Assembly: GCA_017888105.1 (NCBI GenBank)
Contig: JAGHGS010000025.1
Span: 1-5,653 of the forward strand
From: Bacilli bacterium
GTDB lineage: Bacteria; Bacillota_I; Bacilli_A; RF39; UBA660
Direction: 5' to 3'
DNA length: 5,653 nt
A program made the position numbers and the translations under genes. How positions within the stretch are numbered: the stretch's first letter is position 1; every line of letters starts with the position of its first letter. The notes beneath the pieces were generated by a model. That model searched no databases. It was not told the DNA's origin and saw only the letters and a program-made list of their open reading frames with translations. Positions 1 through 5,463 of the stretch are shown piece by piece.

Positions 1-40
1 GCATAAATGAGCTGTTTTTAATATGTTTTTAGAAGAGTTT

Positions 41-68
41 AGGGTCGATAATATTATTTATCGACCTT
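41..68 (+). terminator. Hairpin, probable terminator of an upstream gene
   Basis: Seen: GGTCGATAA (43-51) and TTATCGACC (58-66) form a perfect 9-bp stem around a six-base TATTAT loop, and the stem can extend by a G-T and an A-T pair to 41-68. The bases after it (TTACTCATTTT) are T-rich but broken, so it is a weaker intrinsic terminator than those later in the window. Inferred: it ends transcription of a gene lying left of the window. Bases 1-40 have stops early in every + frame and are too short to assign to a gene. A regulatory stem or operator cannot be excluded. Confidence 0.5.
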
Positions 69-168
69 ACTCATTTTGAAAAACTGTCCATAGGTAAGAA
101 TGATAAATTATTATTCTTTTTTTGGGTTTTTGTCTAGTCAATCTTTTTTGATCTTCATAGTATACTTT

Positions 169-175
169 AGGAGGT
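169..175 (+). promoter_or_regulatory. Ribosome binding site fixing a GTG start
   Basis: AGGAGGT lies 8 bases before the GTG at 184. The first in-frame ATG (217) has no comparable site upstream, so the GTG is the better start. Confidence 0.8.
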
Positions 176-183
176 AATTTGAA

Positions 184-621
184 GTGTTATTTGAAGATAA
201 TGATTTTGATATTAATATGGCTTTTTTTATTCCAGATGTGAATTTTAATAGTCGTAATGTTCATATTTTAAGTCCTATGGAAGGATTTTTAAGGGGAAAT
301 ATGTTTCAAGATGAGTATGAACCATATAAAAGTTTAACTTATTTAAAACTTGTTCCAAAAGATGAACAAGAACGACTTTTATATCAAGTGATGGCTTATT
401 CGTTTGCTATAAATGATCTTAATTTATATTTGGATTTACATCCGGATGAAAAGCAAGTTTTAGAGTTGTTTAAAAAATATGTGAATGAGGAAAGATGCTT
501 GGCTGAGGAATATGTTAAAAAGTATGGGCCACTTGAAGTAACTGAAGTAATGAAAAATAAATTTAATTGGATTGATAGTCCATGGCCTTGGGAAACACGA
601 GGGGGTAGTATGTATGTTTAA
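184..621 (+). CDS. cotJB: CotJA-CotJB fused spore coat protein
   Basis: A 145-residue protein joining two small coat proteins that are usually separate. Residues about 30-52 look like CotJA, with the core SPMEGFLRGNMF followed by an acidic DEYEPYK stretch. Residues about 58-139 look like CotJB: an EQERLLYQVMAYSFAINDLN helix, the hallmark LNLYLDLHPDE (79-89), KKYGPLEV and the C-terminal WIDSPWPWE (129-137). In Bacillus subtilis CotJA and CotJB are separate proteins of roughly 80-90 residues each, encoded ahead of cotJC in an operon controlled by the mother-cell sigma factor SigE; here the CotJA part is short and runs in frame into CotJB with no stop between. Translation starts at GTG 184. The last codons overlap cotJC by 8 bases, implying coupled translation. 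Role by family: coat assembly, probably with CotJC; there is no known enzymatic activity. Family assignment is firm for the CotJB part and good for the CotJA part. Confidence 0.88.
   Translation: MLFEDNDFDINMAFFIPDVNFNSRNVHILSPMEGFLRGNMFQDEYEPYKSLTYLKLVPKDEQERLLYQVMAYSFAINDLNLYLDLHPDEKQVLELFKKYVNEERCLAEEYVKKYGPLEVTEVMKNKFNWIDSPWPWETRGGSMYV
599..605 (+). promoter_or_regulatory. Ribosome binding site deciding the cotJC start
   Basis: GAGGGGG, inside the end of the CotJA-CotJB gene, lies 8 bases before ATG 614. It supports 614 rather than the in-frame ATG at 572, which would add 14 residues not seen in CotJC proteins. The ATG at 610 is in the frame of the upstream gene. Confidence 0.75.
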
Positions 622-1171
622 GTATGTAAAACACACCAACTATCCAATTCATATTAAGAAAAAAGATTTGAAAATGGCGAAATATTTAATCACTCAATTT
701 GGTGGCGCTAATGGAGAATTAGGAGCGGCAATGCGTTATTTTAGTCAAAAATTTAGTATGCCAGATGATTATGGAAAGGCTTTATTAAATGATATTGCAA
801 CAGAAGAATTAGGTCATTGTGAAATGATTGCAACTATGGTGCATCAACTTACAAAAAATGCTACTGTAAAAGAAATGGAAGAAGCTGGACTTGGTAGTAT
901 GTATGCGGATCATGGAAAAGGTATTTATCCAACCGATGCTTCTGGAGTACCGTTTACTGTTTCTTATTTTGCTGTAACAGGTGATCCTCTCGCTGATATT
1001 ATGGAAGATATGGCAGCAGAACAAAAAGCAAGAGCTACTTATGAGAATTTGATTAATTTGACTGATGATGATGATGTGATACGAGTACTTTTATTTTTGA
1101 GACAAAGGGAAATTGTTCACTATAATCGTTTTAAAGAATTATTTATGTATTATAAGAAAAAAGGATATTAG
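614..1171 (+). CDS. cotJC: CotJC, manganese catalase-family spore coat protein
   Basis: A 185-residue ferritin-like four-helix protein of the manganese catalase family, matching CotJC in length and in its N-terminal YP(I/V)xIKxxD-like motif. The dimanganese ligands expected from Lactobacillus plantarum and Thermus catalases are all present: E35 (GANGELGAAM), E65 and H68 (TEELGH), E136 (EDMAAEQKARATYE) and H169 (REIVHY). The 33-residue gap between E136 and H169 equals that in the characterised enzymes. The C-terminal extension of full catalases is missing, as is normal for CotJC. Inferred role: a coat-associated protein, possibly breaking down hydrogen peroxide in or on the spore; activity cannot be shown from sequence. 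It shares an operon with the CotJA-CotJB gene (8-base overlap) and ends in TAG, which lies inside the terminator hairpin. Start 614 was chosen from the ribosome binding site at 599-605 and the family N-terminus. Confidence 0.93.
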   Translation: MFKYVKHTNYPIHIKKKDLKMAKYLITQFGGANGELGAAMRYFSQKFSMPDDYGKALLNDIATEELGHCEMIATMVHQLTKNATVKEMEEAGLGSMYADHGKGIYPTDASGVPFTVSYFAVTGDPLADIMEDMAAEQKARATYENLINLTDDDDVIRVLLFLRQREIVHYNRFKELFMYYKKKGY

Positions 1172-1190
1172 AACAATGTCCTTTTTTCTT
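1154..1190 (+). terminator. Intrinsic terminator of the cotJ operon
   Basis: AAGAAAAAAGGA (1154-1165) pairs perfectly with TCCTTTTTTCTT (1179-1190). The stem extends inward through 1169/1175, leaving an AGAAC loop. The 3' arm itself supplies the U-tract. The 5' arm lies in the last codons of cotJC, and the TAG stop spans the top of the hairpin. The A-run on the left could also serve a transcript from the other strand, but no gene on that strand is seen nearby. Confidence 0.85.
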
Positions 1191-1217
1191 GTAAATTTTA
1201 AGAAGATGTGATAACAT
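1189..1217 (+). promoter_or_regulatory. Candidate SigA-type promoter for the coiled-coil gene
   Basis: TTGTAA (1189-1194; 4 of 6 to TTGACA) is followed after 17 bases by TAACAT (1212-1217; 4 of 6 to TATAAT). A TG one base ahead of the -10 (1209-1210) gives an extended -10. The start of transcription would be near 1224, leaving about a 30-base leader. TATATT (1218-1223) and TAGAAT (1223-1228) are other possible -10 boxes without a good -35. The -35 abuts the cotJ terminator. Moderate to weak evidence. Confidence 0.4.
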
Positions 1218-1253
1218 TATATTAGAATAAGAAATGGTGGGTGGCTAGTATTT

Positions 1254-2900
1254 ATGCACACAGAAATATTTAATAATATTGATTTATTGATAGAAATGGC
1301 TGGATCAACCTTAAATGTTCAAGAAATAGAAAATGATTTGATTCATATTAATAAAGAAATTCAAGATAAAAAACAAAGAGTGGAAGATTTAAAGAGTATG
1401 ATGAATGATACTCGTTATTTTAATGCTTCTAGTGAACTTGTTGATCGAAATATTGAAGTAAGTTTAAAATCTAAAATTACTCGCTTGAATCAAAAAATAA
1501 AGGACGTTCGATTAAAATTAGAACGAGTTCAAGCGGATGAAAAGAAATATCAGGCTGATATTGATTCTTTAAAAGAAAAAATAGAAGCTAGTAAAAAGTA
1601 TTTGAGTATTTTACATACAAAAACGGATCAAAACAATAATTATCAAGCGGTTATCGATAGAGAAGAAAATTATGTAAAAAAATTAGAAGAAGAATTGAAA
1701 GATAAAGATCATAAACATGAAGAAATATTAAAAGAAGTAGAATTACATGAACAAGCATTAGAAGAACTTTCAATGAAAAAAGATTCTTATGATGAAAGAT
1801 TAAAGGATGTTTTGGATAATTTAAATAATCCGAATGCCTATATAGATGAAGATTTAAAAAAGCAAGATGAAGAAGAATTAAAAACTTTAAATGACCGCTT
1901 GGAAGAGCTTCAAAAAAAGAAATTAGAATATTTGACGGATCCAAATATGATTGGAGCAGATGCAAAAGAATTAATTAGTAATAATAATTATACTGAAGCA
2001 TTAAATAAAATAAAAGAGTTGCTTACGATTGTAAAAGAAAAGCCTTTTATGAATGTTAATAATTTAGGTGTTTTGGATGAAGAATTAGAAAAACTTGAAA
2101 ATGAAAGAACGGAACTTTCAAATTATATTGATCGTAAAAATTATGCTGAGGTAAATAGTGATATTCTTGAAAAAAGAACGAGTTATTTGAATGAAGAATT
2201 AGAAAAAAGTAAGACAGAGATTCGTCGTTATCAAACTTCAATTCAAGAAATGGATCAGAATATAAATGAAAAATTAAGTTTATTTATTCAAAATTTAGAA
2301 GAAGAAATTGCTAAAATAAGTAAAGAAATAGAAGAATATCAAAATATACTTCAAGATGAATCAAAATCTAGAAGAACGAAAATGAATTTAGAAAATGCGA
2401 TTTTGAAAAAAGAAAAAGATAAAGAAGTTATGGATCGCCTTTTGGAACAATATAAGAAAGATTTGTTGTTTCATATTACTATGACAAATACTCTTACTAA
2501 AATTATTCAAAAATATGAACAGTATATTGATGATACAAAAAGTGAAAATGAAGAATTACAACATTTAACGATTTTAGAGGCAAATTCTAAAGATTATATT
2601 GAAGAAGAAAAAGATAAAGAAAAGTTAAAAAGTATTAATGATGAAATTAAGCAGATAAAAAATCGGAAAAAGTTTGAGAGAACACCGGATGAAATTTATG
2701 ATCAAATTGAAATGCTTTTAGCAAATGTTGGAGTATCTAAAAAAGAAGAAAAAATAAGTGAGGATAATCAGGAAATTGATGCTGAGATTGATGATTTATT
2801 TTCTGATAAAAAAGAAGAACCACTTATTAAAGTAGTAGAAATGATTCCGGCTGAAACGATTCAAAGTGAAAGTTCAGGAGGTAGTTCTTATGGGGCTTAA
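1254..2900 (+). CDS. Soluble coiled-coil protein of unknown function
   Basis: I do not recognise a named family. The 548-residue product is rich in Lys, Glu, Asn and Leu, has no signal peptide or membrane segment, and should be cytoplasmic. A short leading segment (1-20, moderately hydrophobic, IDLLIEMAG) precedes long heptad-rich stretches at about 22-188, 197-228 and 273-470. Breaks fall at NLNNPNAY (189-196) and at a non-coil segment (228-272) holding TDPNMIGADAKEL and NNNYTEALNKIKELL, which resembles a small helical-hairpin module. The tail (about 480-548) is acidic and low-complexity, with EIDDLFSDKKEEP and a Ser/Gly-rich end, so it may be a flexible partner-binding tail. The start ATG 1254 has a G-rich GGTGGGTGG at 1236-1244; the next Met (residue 15) has a poor site. 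It overlaps the following 81-codon gene by 11 bases, so the two are probably made together. SMC-, EzrA- or DivIVA-like labels would rest only on coiled-coil composition and are not justified. The gene is certain; its function is unknown. Confidence 0.85.
   Translation: MHTEIFNNIDLLIEMAGSTLNVQEIENDLIHINKEIQDKKQRVEDLKSMMNDTRYFNASSELVDRNIEVSLKSKITRLNQKIKDVRLKLERVQADEKKYQADIDSLKEKIEASKKYLSILHTKTDQNNNYQAVIDREENYVKKLEEELKDKDHKHEEILKEVELHEQALEELSMKKDSYDERLKDVLDNLNNPNAYIDEDLKKQDEEELKTLNDRLEELQKKKLEYLTDPNMIGADAKELISNNNYTEALNKIKELLTIVKEKPFMNVNNLGVLDEELEKLENERTELSNYIDRKNYAEVNSDILEKRTSYLNEELEKSKTEIRRYQTSIQEMDQNINEKLSLFIQNLEEEIAKISKEIEEYQNILQDESKSRRTKMNLENAILKKEKDKEVMDRLLEQYKKDLLFHITMTNTLTKIIQKYEQYIDDTKSENEELQHLTILEANSKDYIEEEKDKEKLKSINDEIKQIKNRKKFERTPDEIYDQIEMLLANVGVSKKEEKISEDNQEIDAEIDDLFSDKKEEPLIKVVEMIPAETIQSESSGGSSYGA
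2876..2882 (+). promoter_or_regulatory. Ribosome binding site deciding the start of the 81-residue gene
   Basis: AGGAGGT within the 3' end of the coiled-coil gene lies 7 bases before ATG 2890. An in-frame ATG at 2866 lies before this site and is rejected as the start. Confidence 0.85.
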
Positions 2901-3135
2901 AATTAATTATATTATTGTTCTTGAAAATAAAGAACAATATATTGTTTTAAAAGAAGCGATGGTTTATGGAAAAAAATATTTTCTTACGATGGGGCTGGAT
3001 GAAAAAAGAGAGGTTATACCCACTAAAGTGGTGATTTTAGAAGAACATGTGAGTGGATTTGATACCTATGTTAGTAAAGTGGTTGATGAGAATTTAATAC
3101 CAATTTTAACAAGAATGTTTAAAGCTCAAATGTAA
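2890..3135 (+). CDS. Small protein of unknown function, 81 residues
   Basis: Unrecognised, but well supported as a gene: strong ribosome binding site, ATG start and an 11-base overlap with the gene before it. The first two thirds look beta-rich, with alternating hydrophobic strands around INYIIVLEN, EQYIVLKEAMVYGKKYFLTMG and EVIPTKVVILEEH (residues 5-53). A C-terminal helix follows (about 63-79, VVDENLIPILTRMFKAQ). The strand - 'GKKYFL' - strand arrangement recalls small DUF1292/YrzB-like proteins, but the match is loose and I do not assign it. No signal peptide, membrane segment, cysteines or obvious catalytic motif are present. Its position suggests a partner or accessory of the coiled-coil protein. 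Transcription probably ends at the hairpin after 3143. Confidence 0.8.
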   Translation: MGLKINYIIVLENKEQYIVLKEAMVYGKKYFLTMGLDEKREVIPTKVVILEEHVSGFDTYVSKVVDENLIPILTRMFKAQM

Positions 3136-3143
3136 TCACTTTA

Positions 3144-3171
3144 AAAAAACTGGATTATCATCCACTTTTTT
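3144..3171 (+). terminator. Probable intrinsic terminator after the 81-residue gene
   Basis: AAAAAACTGGAT pairs with ATCCACTTTTTT around a TATC loop (3156-3159). The TGGAT/ATCCA core and six A-T pairs are separated by a single C-C mismatch (3150/3165). The T-run at 3166-3171 gives the U-tract. The mismatch and weak core make it less stable than the cotJ terminator, so some read-through into cdaA is plausible. Confidence 0.6.
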
Positions 3172-3179
3172 GATATAAT
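3151..3179 (+). promoter_or_regulatory. Promoter of cdaA-cdaR, extended -10
   Basis: A perfect TATAAT (3174-3179) is preceded by TG and one base (3171-3173), an extended -10. At 17-base spacing the -35 position holds TGGATT (3151-3156), a poor match to TTGACA, which an extended -10 can tolerate. Transcription would start near 3186, about 20 bases before cdaA. Type: housekeeping SigA. The -35 region lies within the preceding terminator hairpin. Confidence 0.7.
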
Positions 3180-3191
3180 TAGGAGGCATAT

Positions 3192-3200
3192 AGGAAGGTG
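3192..3200 (+). promoter_or_regulatory. Ribosome binding site of cdaA
   Basis: AGGAAGGTG ends 5 bases before ATG 3206. A second AGGAGG at 3181-3186 is 19 bases away, close to the predicted transcription start, and is probably too far to act. Confidence 0.65.
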
Positions 3201-3205
3201 AATTT

Positions 3206-4021
3206 ATGACGTTAGCTAACATATGGGATGTAATCACAAAGATTATTGATATTGGAATTGTTTGGCTCGTATTTTATTTTATTTTAAAAAATATTAAAAA
3301 TAATATTAAAATGGTTCTTATTTTTAAAGGTGTTTTACTTATTTTAGTAATTAAACTTTTAAGTGATCTTTTAGATTTATATACGGTTGGTGTTATTTTA
3401 CAATACTGTTTAGAATGGGGACCTCTTGCTATTATTGTTATTTTTCAACCAGAAATACGTAGTGTTTTGGAATCGATTGGGCGAACTCAGTTGCTAGGAA
3501 GACATAAGATATTAACGATTGATGAAAGAGAAAAAGTTGTATATGAAATTATGAAATCGATTGAATATTTTAAAAGAAATCGAATTGGGGCATTAATTGT
3601 TATTGAAAGAGAAATTTCTTTACAAGAATATATTGAACCTGCTACAAAAGTTTATGCTGATTTATCTAGTGATCTTTTGGAAACTATTTTCTTTCCTAAT
3701 GGTCCACTTCATGATGGTGGAGTTATTATTCAAGGAGATCGTATTACGGTTGCAGGTGCCGTATTTAAGACAAGTATGAATCCATCTATTTCTAAGAGAC
3801 TTGGTACTAGACATAGAGCGGCTTTGGGAATTGCAGAGGAAAGTGATGCAATTGCTTTGGTTGTATCAGAAGAATCTGGTCGAATTAGTATTGCTGTAGA
3901 TGGAGAATTAAATTATAATTTGACTCTTGATGAGTTTCGTATGGTTTTAATTGATGCGCTTAATCCAAAACCGGAAGTGTTTTATGAAGCAGAAGATAAG
4001 AAAAGTGGTGGTGAAGAATAA
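3206..4021 (+). CDS. cdaA: CdaA, membrane diadenylate cyclase (c-di-AMP synthase)
   Basis: A 271-residue protein that joins two ATP molecules into cyclic di-AMP, the messenger controlling potassium and osmolyte balance and wall integrity in Firmicutes. Length and layout match CdaA (about 273 residues): three N-terminal membrane segments (about 12-28, 36-53 and 60-81), a linker helix containing FQPEIRSVLESIGR (80-93), and the cytoplasmic DAC domain (about 105-250). DAC motifs seen are FPNGPLHDGG (163-172), GTRHRAALGI (200-209, with the RHR motif at 202-204) and VVSEESG (219-225). One oddity is that the usual Asp-Gly-Ala motif reads Asp170-Gly171-Gly172; the catalytic Asp and the Gly are kept, so activity is likely retained. 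The C-terminal tail (252-271) is charged and probably flexible. It has its own promoter at 3151-3179, and its TAA shares one base with the cdaR ATG (TAATG), indicating coupled translation. Also called dacA or ybbP. Confidence 0.96.
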   Translation: MTLANIWDVITKIIDIGIVWLVFYFILKNIKNNIKMVLIFKGVLLILVIKLLSDLLDLYTVGVILQYCLEWGPLAIIVIFQPEIRSVLESIGRTQLLGRHKILTIDEREKVVYEIMKSIEYFKRNRIGALIVIEREISLQEYIEPATKVYADLSSDLLETIFFPNGPLHDGGVIIQGDRITVAGAVFKTSMNPSISKRLGTRHRAALGIAEESDAIALVVSEESGRISIAVDGELNYNLTLDEFRMVLIDALNPKPEVFYEAEDKKSGGEE

Positions 4022-5391
4022 TGAAGAAAATAGGAAAAGCAATTGGACGTTTCTTCATGGCAATTTATCGTGTTATAGATAAACTTATTGTTACGCCAAT
4101 TAGTAGACTTATCTTTAACATAAGAGAATATTTACGTTCTAAAAATTTTAAATTAGATTATATTATTAATCGTCCTAATTTTATGATTTATGTATCTCTT
4201 ATTTTAGCGGTTGTTGTATTTTTGCTTATTGATTCACGAGTAATTACTTTAGTTGAATCAGAAGCAGAGGTTATTACCAATGTTCCAGTAACTGTTAATT
4301 ATAATGAAGAAGCTTATGTTGTAGAAGGAATTCCGGAAACGGTTGATATTGTCTTAATTGGTAGAAAAAGTGATATTTATTTAGCAAAACAACTTGGTAC
4401 AAATAATGTTATTTTGGATTTATCGGATTATGAGGCAAGAGATTCTGCTTATCGGGTGTATTTATCTTATACGAAATCCATTGATTCGATTGATTATAAG
4501 TTAGATCCTTCTTATGTTACCGTTACAATTAAAAATAAGATTAGTGTTACTAAAACAATTGATTATGATTTAATTAATGAACAATATTTAAGTGAAGAAC
4601 TTAGTGTTGAATCCGTTGAATTAAATCGTAGTGAAGTCGTTGTTAAGGGAAGTGAAGATGCTATTAATAGTATTGCTTCTGTTAAAGCTTTAATTGATTT
4701 AAGTGATGATGCATTAGCCGATGTTGGAACTTATACTGTTGATAATATTCGGTTAGTTGCTTATGATTCGAATGGAGAGGTTCTTGATAATATTGAGATT
4801 GTGCCTACTACTCTTTCGGCTACAATTACTTTGGATACTTATTCGAAGAGTGTACCGATTGATGTTCGTACTACCGGTAAGTTAGTAACTGGTAAAGCAA
4901 TTGCTTCGATTTTAATTAATAATAGCAATAGTTATTCGGTAACCATTTATGGTGATGAAGAACAAATTGGTGATATTACTAGCGTTCCTGTAACTATTAA
5001 TGTGGATGGTGAAGGTGCTAATAGTACACGAAGTTATAATGTAACTATTTCAAGACCTACGGGAGTAAGAGCTTTAAGTGAAAATAATGCTAATATTTTA
5101 GTAACCTTTGGTGATGAGAGACAAAAAGAAGTGGAATTATCCACTATTTCAAGTAGAAATTTAGCAAGTGGATATACGGCTAATATTGTTGGTACTAGTA
5201 GTGTTCCAGTCATTGTTAAGGGAGTACAGTCCGTTATTGATGATGTGGATGCATCTAATATTAATGCTTATATTGATCTAGAAGGATATACTCCTGGAGA
5301 ATATGATGTAGAGGTTCAAATTGAAAACGATGATCCTAGACTTAATTATGTTGTTTCTTCTACTGTAAAGGTACGAATTTCTAATGATTAA
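4021..5391 (+). CDS. cdaR: CdaR, YbbR-repeat regulator of CdaA
   Basis: A 456-residue membrane-anchored protein with four YbbR-type beta repeats outside the cell. In Bacillus, Listeria and Staphylococcus CdaR binds CdaA and modulates c-di-AMP production. Seen: a basic cytoplasmic N-terminus (1-53), one membrane segment (about 54-71, FMIYVSLILAVVVFLLID), then repeats at about 84-175, 176-273, 275-367 and 368-455. Each repeat carries an 'hxVxGxxxxI' edge such as VVVKGSEDAI (206-215), VTIYGDEEQI (307-316) and VIVKGVQSVI (397-406), followed by a hydrophobic-D-L or hydrophobic-N-V strand. The N-terminus is unusual: typical CdaR proteins begin only a few residues before the membrane segment, while this one has about 50 extra residues predicted to form a basic amphipathic helix (roughly 4-39). 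Start 4021 is supported by the one-base overlap with cdaA and the upstream GGTGGTGAAG; Met13 has no good site. glmM, often next in this operon, does not follow. Confidence 0.93.
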   Translation: MKKIGKAIGRFFMAIYRVIDKLIVTPISRLIFNIREYLRSKNFKLDYIINRPNFMIYVSLILAVVVFLLIDSRVITLVESEAEVITNVPVTVNYNEEAYVVEGIPETVDIVLIGRKSDIYLAKQLGTNNVILDLSDYEARDSAYRVYLSYTKSIDSIDYKLDPSYVTVTIKNKISVTKTIDYDLINEQYLSEELSVESVELNRSEVVVKGSEDAINSIASVKALIDLSDDALADVGTYTVDNIRLVAYDSNGEVLDNIEIVPTTLSATITLDTYSKSVPIDVRTTGKLVTGKAIASILINNSNSYSVTIYGDEEQIGDITSVPVTINVDGEGANSTRSYNVTISRPTGVRALSENNANILVTFGDERQKEVELSTISSRNLASGYTANIVGTSSVPVIVKGVQSVIDDVDASNINAYIDLEGYTPGEYDVEVQIENDDPRLNYVVSSTVKVRISND

Positions 5392-5398
5392 TTAACAG

Positions 5399-5421
5399 GC
5401 AATCAATGATCCGTTGATTGC
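5399..5421 (+). terminator. First hairpin after cdaR
   Basis: GCAATCAA (5399-5406) and TTGATTGC (5414-5421) form a perfect 8-bp stem, with a possible T-G pair inside and a five-base GATCC loop. Only TTTC follows, so on its own it is a weak intrinsic terminator or a 3'-end stabilising stem. It begins 7 bases after the cdaR stop. Confidence 0.6.
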
Positions 5422-5430
5422 TTTCAGGAT

Positions 5431-5463
5431 AAACGCATGAGTTTTTAAAACTTATGTGTTTTT
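5431..5463 (+). terminator. Second hairpin after cdaR, terminator
   Basis: Bases 5431-5444 pair with 5448-5461 around a three-base TTA loop (5445-5447), with two G-T wobbles (5435/5457 and 5439/5453). The downstream arm ends in TTTTT (5459-5463). It ends the cdaA-cdaR transcript. It also contains the stop codon of the gene arriving on the other strand (5452-5454), so it sits exactly at the convergent junction. Confidence 0.7.

Noticed and set aside
1..40. Tail of an upstream gene
   Set aside because: All three + frames stop within 32 bases and no recognisable residues remain, so no coding call is made.
89..96. CATAGGTA as an alternative sporulation -10 box
   Set aside because: The best -35-like TCATTTT (71-77) is only 11 bases away, too close for SigE, so support is too weak.
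156..164. CATAGTATA ahead of the cotJ operon, shaped like a SigE/SigK -10 box (CATANNNTA)
   Set aside because: Transcription would start at about 170, inside the AGGAGGT ribosome binding site, and no good -35 lies at the right distance. SigE control of cotJ is known from Bacillus, but the promoter is not identified here.
809..1024. Reverse-strand open frame of 71 codons
   Set aside because: It lies wholly opposite conserved cotJC codons, has no ribosome binding site and has a composition typical of an antisense shadow.
1172..1253. Possible riboswitch or structured leader before the coiled-coil gene
   Set aside because: After the cotJ terminator only about 60 A+T-rich bases remain, without conserved pairing; too short for a c-di-AMP (ydaO) riboswitch.
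1651..1965. Reverse-strand open frame of 104 codons rich in Leu/Ile/His
   Set aside because: The Leu/Phe-rich product is what results from reading Lys/Glu coiled-coil codons backwards; no start signals are seen. The same applies to 2056-2241.
3597..3779. Second + frame of 60 codons inside cdaA
   Set aside because: Fully contained in the conserved cyclase domain, with no ribosome binding site.
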